Shown: piece by piece, positions 24,735 to 33,541 of the stretch
Numbering within the stretch: the stretch's first letter is position 1
How the letters are laid out: each line of letters begins with the position of its first letter
NCBI GenBank assembly: GCA_964439625.1
Contig: CAYTPI010000001.1
Span: 1-64,000, forward strand
Origin: CAYTPI01 sp964439625
Lineage (GTDB): Bacteria > Chloroflexota > Anaerolineae > Aggregatilineales > UBA3940
Length of the DNA: 64,000 bases
Direction of reading: 5' to 3'
Position numbers and translations under genes: made by a program
Notes under the pieces: generated by a model
Told to the model about the DNA's origin: nothing
The model's database searches: none
What the model saw: only the letters and a program-made list of their open reading frames with translations

Positions 24735-26054
24735 CTAAGCGGTTATCAACAGTAATGGTGATGGTGTGAAGAGTAAGAAGAATACCACAACCATCGCCCA
24801 GCCAATGATCCGCCGTGGGCGATCTAATTCTGTGATTTCGTCTAAGGTCGGCGCATGGGCCCCCACCACGAAGATCAACAGTAAAATCCAGATCCACCAG
24901 CCAGCCCAGCCAAACGGCCTGCTGATTACCTCAAGTTCGTATAATGTGCCGCCGAGGGCCAGTACTGCCAGTACAATGATAATCGGGAGGCGGAGCTTGA
25001 GGCTTTTGTCACCGAGCAACCCATAAAGCACATGCCCGCCGTCTAATTGACCCATCGGCAGCAGGTTGAGCGCCGTCACCAATAAGCCGAACCAACCGGC
25101 AAACGCCACCGGATGTATCCAAACGTCGCGAGCGCCATTCGGTAGGATCTCGCCGAAGATAAGGAACTTCAAGCCGACATAAAGTAAGGAATTACCCTCA
25201 GATAGAAATTGAGGATCGCCGTTCTGAAAAAGAATAGGTGGCAAATCTGCAACGACTTCTGAGACAGTGCTGACTTCCGACAGTAATAGCCCGATGATGA
25301 TGACGGGGATAGCGACGACTAGCCCAGCAATTGGGCCTGCGACTCCGATATCAAAACGGATTTTGCGGTTAGCGGGCGGTTCGCGCATGGCGATCACTGC
25401 GCCCATGGTGCCGAATCCACCCGGTATTGGCAGCGGAATGAAGAAGGGCGGCGTTGTGTTGACTTTGTATTTACGCGCCATTAAGTAGTGGCCCATTTCA
25501 TGCGCGCCTAGTATACCGATCAGTGCGACCATGTAGCCCAAGCCATCCAGGGCCGCGCGTTGAATATCTTGCGGGCTAGGCAGTAGTTCCTCAGATAAGA
25601 TAAGCGCTTCGTTGCCTGTTGCCTGATACAGTGCGTACTGTCCGAGCGTCAGGAAGGTTGCGTCGGACATGCCGAAGCCAACCACAAAGACGGAATAGAC
25701 GGTCACGATAAACAGCAGCCAGGCTCGCCAAGGGAAGACCTTTTTCGCAGGTTCAAACACTTGGGGCAACGCAGTGACGACATCAAGCCCGTCAGTGCGC
25801 TTGAACTTGGGCGTATGACTGACAGCCTCAAATTGAGGGCGTAGCTTATACCAGGCTTCCTCAGAATCGATGAGAAAGCGACCTCGAATACGAATCGGTG
25901 AATCGTCGACGTGATAGGTTACGTCTGTAATCTCCATCACCTCGCGCACGGCACGACGCATTTTATCCAGTTCAGTATCTGTATGAGGGGCTGTCGTCAA
26001 GACTTCGAGTTCGTCAGGGGTTTTAATACCAACAGAATGACCATTTTCCGACAT
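24735..26054 (-). CDS. Site-2 protease (M50 family) membrane metalloprotease
   Basis: 439 residues from ATG 26054; an in-frame TTG at 26069 is possible. A cytoplasmic domain of about 105 residues (RRAVREVMEITDVTYHVDDS) comes first. Then about seven membrane helices with HEMGH in GILGAHEMGHYLMARKYKVN and the third zinc ligand in LPMGQLDGGHVLYGLLGD. GGFGTMGAVIAM and DIGVAGPIAGLVVA are the usual EGY1/S2P-like motifs. The layout fits the plant/cyanobacterial EGY subgroup with a preceding soluble domain and no PDZ. Cleaves substrates in the membrane, for example anti-sigma factors; substrate unknown here. Confidence 0.9.
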   Translation of the reverse strand: MSENGHSVGIKTPDELEVLTTAPHTDTELDKMRRAVREVMEITDVTYHVDDSPIRIRGRFLIDSEEAWYKLRPQFEAVSHTPKFKRTDGLDVVTALPQVFEPAKKVFPWRAWLLFIVTVYSVFVVGFGMSDATFLTLGQYALYQATGNEALILSEELLPSPQDIQRAALDGLGYMVALIGILGAHEMGHYLMARKYKVNTTPPFFIPLPIPGGFGTMGAVIAMREPPANRKIRFDIGVAGPIAGLVVAIPVIIIGLLLSEVSTVSEVVADLPPILFQNGDPQFLSEGNSLLYVGLKFLIFGEILPNGARDVWIHPVAFAGWFGLLVTALNLLPMGQLDGGHVLYGLLGDKSLKLRLPIIIVLAVLALGGTLYELEVISRPFGWAGWWIWILLLIFVVGAHAPTLDEITELDRPRRIIGWAMVVVFFLLFTPSPLLLITA

Positions 26055-26298
26055 GAGTTTCTTATCCAAAATCGCACTTCGGTTCCTGTATAATTATTTG
26101 GTCAGTTTGTAGTGATTGTAGTGATTGTCGGTAGGCTTCGCACGCTTATCGTTGGATACTATCTACATTCTTATACCAACACGAGACAGACGTTAAACAA
26201 ACGCAGCGTATCTATTGTGGACGTTCTGGCTAAAATGCACTATGTTTCTGCACCGAACGGTATACCGCTGCACAGAGCGTAACTGTGCCATTTTGATT

Positions 26299-27696
26299 AT
26301 GAGCAACTTTCTCAAAAGACTATCTATCGCGGGGGTTTTGCTTGCTCTGGTAATGCTGCAAACTCAGACCCAGGCGCAAGCGCAGGTTAGTACGGCAGTT
26401 GACCTTGCTAATCAAGTGAATGCCCTGCGTGCCCAATATGGGTTGGCACCCTATCAACTTAACTCTGCCTTGATGAGTGCAGCGCAGTCCCACAGTGAAT
26501 GGGAAGCTGCAACCGGCACTATCAGCCACACCGGGCAGAGCGGCACCACCCCAACCGACCGCGCAATCGCCGCTGGCTATGGTGAGCGTGCCAATATTCG
26601 CGTCTCGGAGAATATCTATGCGGGCACCAATGCCACCAGCGCCACCGCCCTCGAATGGTGGATCAACAGCCCGATCCATTTTCGCGGCCTGACCAGCCCA
26701 AACTACACCGAGATCGGGGTGGGTGTCGTCACGACCGATGGGTTGAATTACTATACGCTGGTCTTCGGTGACAAGCTCTCGACGCTTAGCCCCGCACCGC
26801 AAGCAGACCCGGCAAGTGAGGCGAGCGGTAACGATGCTGCGGCACCTGCGCCGGAGTCACTCCCCGTCTTTGAGGTGGTGCCCGTTGAAGTAGCGGAGAC
26901 CGCTGATGATGGATCGGTGGTGCACGTGGTGGAATCCGGTCAAAATGTGTGGGATATTGCTGTTGCCTATGACGTTGCCCCGTCTGAGATTCAAGCACTG
27001 AATCGACTTGATCAAGATGCGTCGATTTTACCAGGGCAGCAGTTGGTGATTGTGCCTGCGGAAGTACGGATCGAAGTTAACGAAGATGGCTCCATCACAC
27101 ATGATGTTGAAGAAGGCCAGTCTCTCTGGGTGATCTCACGCGAGTATGACGTCGAGCTTGCGCGTCTGTTAGAGATTAACGGGTTGACGGAAGGCTCGAT
27201 TATCCGTCCCGGTGACCAACTCTTGATCCAACCGCCGACTGATGGCAGTTGGGTTGAGCTTGAAGACCGGCCTAAGCCAGCGATCTACCATACGGTGGTT
27301 GAAGGGCAGGTGCTGTACAACATCGCGGCGATTCATGGTGTTGCCTTCGAGACGCTGTTGGAACTCAATGATTTAACGGCAGAGTCGATCATTCGTCCCG
27401 GTGACCAACTGCTGATCCGCCCGGCGGATGAACCGCTGGCGACACTTGAAGCCGCACCAGTAGATAGCATCGTTCTGCAGCCAGAGAGCGGTAAGCCGGA
27501 TGATGTCGAAGCGACCAGCAGCGTTGTGTCAACAGAGGTTGAAACGACAACTTTCGAAGCAGAAGCTGAGCGTGAACCGCACGATCTGCCTTCAGGGGCA
27601 CTCATCGCAGGGCTGGCGATTGTCGCCGTTTTGGGCCTTGGGTTGATCGTCTACGGTGGATTTAATTTTCGTAAGAATGACGACATATCTGGGTAA
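26299..27696 (+). CDS. Surface CAP-domain protein with three LysM repeats
   Basis: 465 residues from ATG 26299; the frame is open from 26215, but this ATG starts the signal peptide (MSNFLKRLSIAGVLLALVML, cut after QAQAQ). CAP domain (about 35-155): HSEWEAATGTISHTGQSGTT, RVSENIYAGTNATS, ALEWWINSPIHF, YTEIGVGVV. Three LysM repeats follow, each ending ILPGQQLVIVP, IRPGDQLLIQP and IRPGDQLLIRP. The end is a membrane helix (GALIAGLAIVAVLGLGLIVYG) and KND. LysM binds peptidoglycan or chitin; the CAP function is unclear. The whole is anchored outside, with the tail inside. Divergent from the protease. Confidence 0.9.
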   Translation: MSNFLKRLSIAGVLLALVMLQTQTQAQAQVSTAVDLANQVNALRAQYGLAPYQLNSALMSAAQSHSEWEAATGTISHTGQSGTTPTDRAIAAGYGERANIRVSENIYAGTNATSATALEWWINSPIHFRGLTSPNYTEIGVGVVTTDGLNYYTLVFGDKLSTLSPAPQADPASEASGNDAAAPAPESLPVFEVVPVEVAETADDGSVVHVVESGQNVWDIAVAYDVAPSEIQALNRLDQDASILPGQQLVIVPAEVRIEVNEDGSITHDVEEGQSLWVISREYDVELARLLEINGLTEGSIIRPGDQLLIQPPTDGSWVELEDRPKPAIYHTVVEGQVLYNIAAIHGVAFETLLELNDLTAESIIRPGDQLLIRPADEPLATLEAAPVDSIVLQPESGKPDDVEATSSVVSTEVETTTFEAEAEREPHDLPSGALIAGLAIVAVLGLGLIVYGGFNFRKNDDISG

Positions 27697-27754
27697 AAAA
27701 CCCCGCAGTATTGCCAGCCGAATTGAATCATGATATTATCTTTGTCCAGTACAA

Positions 27755-27827
27755 GGGTCTGTAGCTCAACGGACAGAGCGTCGGTCTACGGAACCGAAGG
27801 TTGAAGGTTCGAATCCTTCCAGGCTCA
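27755..27827 (+). tRNA. tRNA-Arg(ACG)
   Basis: Cloverleaf: acceptor GGGTCTG/CAGGCTC (two G-U pairs), D stem GCTC/GAGC, anticodon stem TCGGT/ACCGA with loop CTACGGA (anticodon ACG), T stem GAAGG/CCTTC with loop TTCGAAT, discriminator A. 73 bases; CCA is not encoded. ACG decodes CGU/CGC/CGA after A-to-I editing. Confidence 0.95.
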
Positions 27828-27833
27828 CACACA

Positions 27834-27868
27834 AACATGAGCGCATAAAATGCGCTCATGTTGCTTTT
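27834..27868 (+). terminator. Terminator after tRNA-Arg
   Basis: Perfect 11-bp stem ACATGAGCGCA/TGCGCTCATGT (27835-27845, 27851-27861) with 5-base loop, then TGCTTTTTG. Intrinsic terminator eight bases past the tRNA. Confidence 0.9.
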
Positions 27869-27888
27869 TGATCATAGGTAAGATTGCT

Positions 27889-28392
27889 TCAGGGACCGTC
27901 AGCCTCAACCGTCTCACCGACGTGCTTGCGCCGGTGTCGTTCACCAAACCTCTCTGGTTTGATCGCCATCTGGTTGCCCGCATTGAGATCAGCAACTCCC
28001 AGCGATTGGTGTGAGTCTTGGCAATGGTAAGGTTCATCAGGCTCGCTATAGCTGACGATATACCCTTCGTAGTTTCTCAGTGTCACTTTTCCGGGTGCTT
28101 GGCTGATCATATAGTTAGGGCCAACGGGGATTTTGCCGCCGTCACCAGGGGCATCAACGACGTAAGTCGGCACTGCATAGCCAGAGGTATGCTCTCGCAG
28201 GGCTTCCATAATCTCGATACCAACGGAGATCGGTGTCCGAAAGTGCCCAGCACCCTGTACCAGATCGCATTGATACAGGTAGTAGGGACGGACTCGGTTG
28301 ATCACTAACTTGTGGATCAAGTCGAGTTGGGCTTGGGGCGTATCATTGATGCCGCGCAGGAGGACGCTTTGGTTGCTCAGCGGAATGTCCAC
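27889..28392 (-). pseudogene. kamA: 5'-truncated lysine 2,3-aminomutase (KamA)
   Basis: The frame encodes about 167 residues that match only the C-terminal part of KamA: IPLSNQSVLLRGINDTPQAQ, VINRVRPYYLYQCDLVQGAG, HFRTPISVGIEIMEALREHT, SGYAVPTYVVDAPGDGGKIP, VGPNYMISQAPGKVTLRNYE. The radical-SAM CxxxCxxC cluster, the SAM-binding part and about 230 residues of the barrel are missing. The open frame goes on only about 24 codons upstream of the first homologous residue, to a TAG, and these (KGLYAEDKFR) do not look like KamA. This is a deletion remnant; the enzyme would be dead. The 3' end faces tRNA-Arg. Confidence 0.82.
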
Positions 28393-28578
28393 CCGGAACT
28401 TGTCTTCTGCGTAAAGTCCCTTATATAAGAGAAATTCACCATTGCATCTCTATAAAAATTGCATCAATCTATACATGATATGCTGCTACAACGTATGTGA
28501 TCACTCGGTGGCTGTCGCCTTCGACTGCCCGAAAACCGCCGCGGGATCGTATTGCTCGTTTAACACTTTGAGGGAATA

Positions 28579-28764
28579 ATGAACAGTTATCGACCAAATG
28601 TTAGACGTCCCATAAGGAGGCGACCAGTGACGATGGCAGCAACAATCTCAGTACGCAATATACCACTACAGCAAGGCTGCTCACAGAGGTCAGTATCTTA
28701 TTTTCTACCTGCAAACGTTGACAATAGTGCCCCATGGATCGGCCCAAGAGGTGTTGATCGATGA
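28579..28764 (+). CDS. Possible 61-aa leader ORF coupled to the fusion gene
   Basis: ATG 28579 with TTGAGGGAATA before it. The product is Arg-rich at first (MNSYRPNVRRPIRRRPVTMA) and then without recognisable structure. Its TGA overlaps the ATG of the large fusion gene (ATGA at 28761-28764), so translational coupling is plausible. The ribosome site and the overlap favour reality; the composition is unremarkable. No function known. A reverse-strand open frame (28501-28647) covers part of it, so remnant DNA is the alternative. Confidence 0.4.
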   Translation: MNSYRPNVRRPIRRRPVTMAATISVRNIPLQQGCSQRSVSYFLPANVDNSAPWIGPRGVDR

Positions 28765-30704
28765 GTATGCCTGTTAATGGAAAAACATTTGCCCATCATG
28801 GGCCTGTTGCTAACCCCGAAGAGCATGTACCTGCTGACTGGTGGCGTACGTTGTTCAACAGCACTTATTTAAAAACAGATGGTGATGTCGTTGATAATGA
28901 AGCAATCACACGTCGTGAGGTTGACCTCTTTATTTCCGCTGGCAAACTCCAAACCGATGCAACCATTCTCGACCTATGCTGTGGTCAAGGTCGCCACACG
29001 CTCGAACTAGCCCGCCGGGGTTTCCGACATATCGAAGGGCTTGATCGGTCTCGCTACTTGATCAACCGTGCCCGTCGTTCGGCCCGGATGCAGGGTGCTT
29101 CTGTGCGCTTTCGCGAAGGCGACGCCCGCAAACTGCCGTACTCTGCCGACTCGTTTGACACCGTTGTTATCCTCGGCAACAGCTTTGGCTACTTCACGTC
29201 CATCGAAGACGATCTACTGGTTTTGAAAGAGGTGCGGCGGGTGCTCAAGCCATCTGGCTCGCTGCTGCTGGATGTGGCCGATGGCGACTACATGCGACGA
29301 AATTTTGAGCCGCGCTCATGGGAATGGATTGATAACAATCACTTGGTGTGTCGGGAACGCTCGCTGTCGTTGGATGAGCAAAGACTGATCAGCCGTGAAA
29401 TTGTGCTGCACAACACAAAAGGTGTTTTAGTCGATCAATTCTACGCTGAGCGCTTATATAATCAACAAATGCTTGCCAAACTGCTGGAGACCGCTGGGTT
29501 TATCGCTGTCCATATCAGCGAGGGCTTTGAAGGTCAATCAACGCGCAATCAAGACCTTGGCATGATGGGCCATCGGATGTTGGTGACAGGCCGTGCGAAA
29601 AAGCAATGGGCTGCCGCCCGCACTAGCCGTACCGCCAAGCCGCGCAAGGTTATCGTTATTCTTGGTGATCCACGTAAGCAAGATGATGTCAAGCCAGATG
29701 GTCACTTTGATGAGGACGATCTGTACACCATCGACCGACTCAAAAATGCCTTGCGTGATCTGCCGTCAGAAGAATACGCGATCAGCTATCTTGATAACCA
29801 CGATACGCTCTTGGCAGACCTGCAAAGTACCCGCCCAGATTTAGTTTTAAATCTCTGCGATGAAGGCTTCAACAATCAAGCCCATCAGGAATTACACGTG
29901 CCAGCGTTGCTTGAACTCCTTGGCATTCCGTACACAGGCGGCACACCACAAACCCTATCAACCTGTTTTGATAAGGCTTTGGTGCGCGGTGTCGCGCAGG
30001 ATATGAGCATCCCTGTTCCATTTGGCTATGTGATCCGTCCTGAAGAAAGCACGTATCGCCTACCTGCCTCGTTTCCGGTGATTGTCAAGCCAACTAAGGC
30101 GGATTCTAGTCTTGGAACCTTTGCGCGGAACGTCGTCAATGATGCCGCTAGCTTAACTGAGATCGTGACGGAACTCCATCATGCATACTCCCAGCCGCTG
30201 TTGGTCGAGGAATTTTTGCTCGGAGCTGACCTCACCGTTGGGATTCTGGGGAACGCCCCCAATGACTATCAGGTCATGCCTATTGGGCTAACGGACTACA
30301 GCACACTGCCGCCCGATTTGCCACCGATCTGTGGCTATGAGTCAAAATGGGATCCGAATTCACCTTATTGGACTCAGTTGAAGTTTGTGCAGGCGCAACT
30401 TCCTGAGGAGACCGAACGTCGTCTGATAGATTGGAGCGTGCAGTTGGCTGTGCGCTTGGAATGCTGCGACTACGTCCGAATTGACTGGCGCCTCGACAAT
30501 GACGGAAACCCTAAACTGCTAGAGGTGAACCCCAACCCCGGCTGGTGTTGGGATGGTCATTTGAAGTTAATGGCTGGCTTTGCTGGCTTCTCCTATGCAG
30601 ACTTCCTTCGCATGATCTTGAAGGCAGCTGAGGTGCGCTATAGTATGGAGCCAGTGAAGGTCGCTGCTGCCTCTAAAGTGGCTGCCGCTACTGCCGCTAC
30701 CTAG
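28761..30704 (+). CDS. Fusion of class I SAM methyltransferase and D-Ala-D-Ala-ligase-like ATP-grasp
   Basis: 647 residues with two enzymes. Residues about 40-275: methyltransferase, with motif I ILDLCCGQGRHTLELARRGF, IEGLDRSRYLINRARR, SADSFDTVVILGNSFGYF and a post-motif LLLDVADGDYM. Residues about 290-630: Ddl-type ATP-grasp, with VIVILGDPR, LVLNLCDEGFNNQAHQE, LLELLGIPYTGGTPQTLSTC-FDKALVRG, VIVKPTKADSSLGTFA, VEEFLLGADLTVGILGN and the metal-binding LLEVNPNPGWCWDGHL. Ddl relatives form amide bonds through an acyl phosphate, and the methyltransferase probably alters the same product. The C-terminal tail is Ala/Val-rich. It may be a natural-product or modified-peptide enzyme; the KamA remnant next door hints at a beta-lysine-type substrate, by inference only. 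Confidence 0.9.
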   Translation: MSMPVNGKTFAHHGPVANPEEHVPADWWRTLFNSTYLKTDGDVVDNEAITRREVDLFISAGKLQTDATILDLCCGQGRHTLELARRGFRHIEGLDRSRYLINRARRSARMQGASVRFREGDARKLPYSADSFDTVVILGNSFGYFTSIEDDLLVLKEVRRVLKPSGSLLLDVADGDYMRRNFEPRSWEWIDNNHLVCRERSLSLDEQRLISREIVLHNTKGVLVDQFYAERLYNQQMLAKLLETAGFIAVHISEGFEGQSTRNQDLGMMGHRMLVTGRAKKQWAAARTSRTAKPRKVIVILGDPRKQDDVKPDGHFDEDDLYTIDRLKNALRDLPSEEYAISYLDNHDTLLADLQSTRPDLVLNLCDEGFNNQAHQELHVPALLELLGIPYTGGTPQTLSTCFDKALVRGVAQDMSIPVPFGYVIRPEESTYRLPASFPVIVKPTKADSSLGTFARNVVNDAASLTEIVTELHHAYSQPLLVEEFLLGADLTVGILGNAPNDYQVMPIGLTDYSTLPPDLPPICGYESKWDPNSPYWTQLKFVQAQLPEETERRLIDWSVQLAVRLECCDYVRIDWRLDNDGNPKLLEVNPNPGWCWDGHLKLMAGFAGFSYADFLRMILKAAEVRYSMEPVKVAAASKVAAATAAT

Positions 30705-30723
30705 AATCGCACACTTGCCGACT

Positions 30724-30750
30724 GAATGACCGCTAAATCAGCGGTCATTC
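30724..30750. repeat. Hairpin between convergent genes
   Basis: Perfect 11-bp inverted repeat GAATGACCGCT/AGCGGTCATTC with 5-base loop, 20 bases after the fusion gene stop. No U tract follows on either strand, so it may end or protect transcripts of the fusion gene but is not a classic terminator. Confidence 0.5.
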
Positions 30751-30825
30751 GGTTAGCACAACTTTAGCTCGGCAACAACCTGGTCGTTCTTTTTGTTGCC
30801 TCTGTTGTTGGATTGATGAGTGCTG

Positions 30826-31797
30826 CTAGCGCGATCTAAGCTCCTTGCGCTCAAGTAGGACACTCTCTTTGACGTCAGCTTTGGCTGTCGGCGGTAGGCC
30901 CCGGTGTGGTTGGCGAAAGCCTTCACCAAAGGCCACATGCCCCTGACCAATGACGACAAAGGCGTTGGGGTCAACCATACTGATGATCTGCCGTAGCAAG
31001 GTAGCTTCGGCTCGGTAAATCGTAACAAACAGCATGGTTCGCTCGTATCCAGTGTACATCCCGGTGACCTCCCAACCCGTTGCACCCCGGTTCAGCCGGA
31101 AGAATACTTGATCAGCCACTTCGGTCGGTTTGTTGGTGATGATCGTTGCGGTTTGGATCAAGCTGGGGCCCTCTAGAATGTAGTCTGTGACGATGCCGTA
31201 GACCGCAACGCTCAACACTGCGTACATCACAGCTTCCCAGCCGTATAAGAACCCTGAAGAAGCAATGATGGTGCCATCGAGCAGCAGCGACGCCGTACTG
31301 ATGGGCAGGCCTAGCTTTACCTGCAAAATCCGCCCAAGGGTGCCGGTGCCGCCTGCCGTGGCCCCGACGCGTAACCCTAAGCCGCTACTGATTCCACCGA
31401 ACACGCCTGCGAAAATAGCGTTCAACAGCAGGTTATCACTGACACCTTCAGGCGGAAGGTACAGGCCCAACACGTCAACGAGTACGGAGAACATCACAAT
31501 AAAATAGATTGTCTTCGCGAGGATGCGCCAGCCGCCCAATAAGCGGTAGGCGAAGAACATCAGCGGGATGTTAAGGGCCAACGTCACCATGCCGACAGGC
31601 AAGCCGAACAGCGTGTTGCTCATAATGCCGATGCCCGCAAAACCACCAGAGACGATCTGCGATGGGATCAGGAATAAGTTCATTGAGGCGGCACCTAAGA
31701 CAGCCGAAATTGTGATTAGCAAGTACTCTGCTGCTTCCGCGACAATGCGCCGAGGCGTTATCGCTTTCTTTTCTACAATGTGGAGACCATCTTCCAT
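30826..31797 (-). CDS. YitT-family membrane protein (DUF161-DUF2179)
   Basis: 323 residues from ATG 31797 (a frame to 31827 adds only ten residues). About six membrane helices: LLITISAVLGAASMNLFLIP, GGFAGIGIMSNTLFGLPVGM, IYFIVMFSVLVDVLGLYLPP, LLNAIFAGVFGGISSGLGLR. RVGATAGGTGTLGRILQVKL is the family signature. A soluble DUF2179 domain (about 225-305) ends it: ATIITNKPTEVADQVFFRLN, RGATGWEVTGMYTGYERTML. Members are widespread in Firmicutes and Chloroflexi; proposed roles include transport, but the substrate is unknown. C-terminal domain is probably cytoplasmic and regulatory. Confidence 0.92.
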   Translation of the reverse strand: MEDGLHIVEKKAITPRRIVAEAAEYLLITISAVLGAASMNLFLIPSQIVSGGFAGIGIMSNTLFGLPVGMVTLALNIPLMFFAYRLLGGWRILAKTIYFIVMFSVLVDVLGLYLPPEGVSDNLLLNAIFAGVFGGISSGLGLRVGATAGGTGTLGRILQVKLGLPISTASLLLDGTIIASSGFLYGWEAVMYAVLSVAVYGIVTDYILEGPSLIQTATIITNKPTEVADQVFFRLNRGATGWEVTGMYTGYERTMLFVTIYRAEATLLRQIISMVDPNAFVVIGQGHVAFGEGFRQPHRGLPPTAKADVKESVLLERKELRSR

Positions 31798-32026
31798 GCG
31801 GCTTCTTGCCCCTTGCGTGATTACCAATTTAGACTCAGATCTTTCGAAGTATATACCCCAATTTCTAAGGATGTGTTAGAAGAACCAAAGATCGGGCAGT
31901 GGAAAGCGTTCAAACGACGCGAAAGTACCATCGTTTCATTGTTACTTAGCTTAGAAGGTCTACGGTGTACGCTGCTGCGATTGTTGGATACACTCCTTGG
32001 CAGATGCCCATTAGAGGAGTGACGCA

Positions 32027-33535
32027 GTGATCTCCGTCCCCCCCGACGCCGCTGAAAAACCGTTCGTCCTTGCCATTGATATCGGCTCATCATCGGTGCG
32101 CGCCAGTTTGCACGACAGTCGTGGGCGACCCATTGGTGATCTAGTCGCACGTCAAAGTTGGCAGCTTCCAATTGGTGCGGATGGCTCGGCCCAAGCTGAT
32201 GCCGATGACATTTTGCAGATGGTGATCACGGTTATCGATGAGGAGGCCGCCAAGTGCGGCACCTATGCACAGCACATTGCCGGGGTGGGTATGTCAACTC
32301 TGGCGGGGAATATTGTTGGTGTCGATGCTGATGGAAATGCCGTCACCCCATTGACGACCTACGCTGACACACGCGCCTCAGCAGAAACTAAAGCACTCCG
32401 TGGGCTGTTTGACGAGACGGCAGTGCACAACCGGACGGGCTGCCGCTTTCACCCAGCCTATTTGCCTGCACGCTTTTTATGGATGGCTAACGAGCACCCT
32501 GAATGGCTGAAAGCGGCAGAGCGCTGGGTCACCATTGGCGAGTATGTTCAGCTTCAATTGTTAGGGCAGGCCAACGGTAGTTACTCAATGGCTTCGTGGA
32601 ACGGCCTGCTTGATCTGAGAAAAGCACAGTATGACGTTGACTTGCTAGCTGCACTGCCTGTCTCTGAAACAGCGTTGCTACCATTGGCAGATGCAAGTGC
32701 TGGTGCTCGTGGGTTGAAAAGCAACTTTGCAGACCGTTGGCCCGCTCTCCATGATGTGCCTTGGTTTCCGCCTATCGGGGATGGGGCCGCCGCGAATATT
32801 GGTAGTGCCTGCACCACTGATCAACGCCTCGCTATCACCATTGGGACATCAAGCGCTGTTCGAATCATTTTGAAGGATGTACCGCAGCAAATTCCCACTG
32901 GCTTGTGGTGCTACCGGATTGACTCAGCGCATGTGCTGTTGGGTGGGGCCCTCAGTGAGGGTGGCAGTGTCTATGCGTGGATGCAGTCCACGCTAGATAT
33001 GGCGCAAATTGACGATATCGATGCGGCATTAGCAGAGATCGCACCAGACTCGCATGGTTTGACGGTACTGCCGTTGTTTCGCGGTGAGCGCAGTCCTGGT
33101 TATCAGGCAGATATGCGCGGCAGCATTCTTGGTCTCAGTGTGACGACCAAACCTATTCACCTGATGCGTGCTGGGTTAGAGGGAGTTGGATACCGGATTG
33201 GGCAGTTGGTCAAGCTGATTGCGCCCTCGCTTGCCCCTGACGCCACCATTATTGCTAGCGGTGGCGCTGCGATGACCTCGGTGGTGTGGGGGCAAATCCT
33301 CGCCGATGTGATCGGACGTCCGCTGGCGGTTTCGCAAGTCGCGGAAGCCTCTAGTAGAGGTGTAGCATTGGCAACGTTACGCGCCATCAGTGCCATCAGC
33401 GATTGGGACTCCGCCCCTGACTTTACTGAGCGCACCTACCAACCTGACTCAGACGCGCATAAGGTCTACCAAGATGCCGCAGAACGCCAACAGGCGCTGT
33501 ATAATTGGCAGCGTGATTATCACCCAAGGAGTTAG
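32027..33535 (+). CDS. FGGY-family carbohydrate kinase (gluconokinase/xylulokinase-like)
   Basis: 502 residues, GTG start at 32027 with GAGGAGTGACGCA before it. N-terminal FGGY: FVLAIDIGSSSVRASLHDSR, VGMSTLAGNIVGVD, PLTTYADTRASAE. C-terminal FGGY: LAITIGTSSAVRII, VLPLFRGERSPGYQADMRGS, ILGLSVTTKP and IIASGGAAMTSVVWGQILAD. ADTRA plus GERSPGY is more like gluconokinase than glycerol kinase. It phosphorylates a free sugar or sugar acid. The start of a short run with the SGNH gene, 6 bases after its stop. Confidence 0.9.
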   Translation: MISVPPDAAEKPFVLAIDIGSSSVRASLHDSRGRPIGDLVARQSWQLPIGADGSAQADADDILQMVITVIDEEAAKCGTYAQHIAGVGMSTLAGNIVGVDADGNAVTPLTTYADTRASAETKALRGLFDETAVHNRTGCRFHPAYLPARFLWMANEHPEWLKAAERWVTIGEYVQLQLLGQANGSYSMASWNGLLDLRKAQYDVDLLAALPVSETALLPLADASAGARGLKSNFADRWPALHDVPWFPPIGDGAAANIGSACTTDQRLAITIGTSSAVRIILKDVPQQIPTGLWCYRIDSAHVLLGGALSEGGSVYAWMQSTLDMAQIDDIDAALAEIAPDSHGLTVLPLFRGERSPGYQADMRGSILGLSVTTKPIHLMRAGLEGVGYRIGQLVKLIAPSLAPDATIIASGGAAMTSVVWGQILADVIGRPLAVSQVAEASSRGVALATLRAISAISDWDSAPDFTERTYQPDSDAHKVYQDAAERQQALYNWQRDYHPRS

Positions 33536-33541
33536 TGTCCC

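Noticed and set aside
28501..28647. 49-codon minus-strand frame ending VLNEQYDPAAVFGQSKATATE-type tail
   Set aside because: Composition looks coding, but it has no start, no recognised homology and overlaps the leader ORF on the plus strand. Noted only as a possible further remnant.
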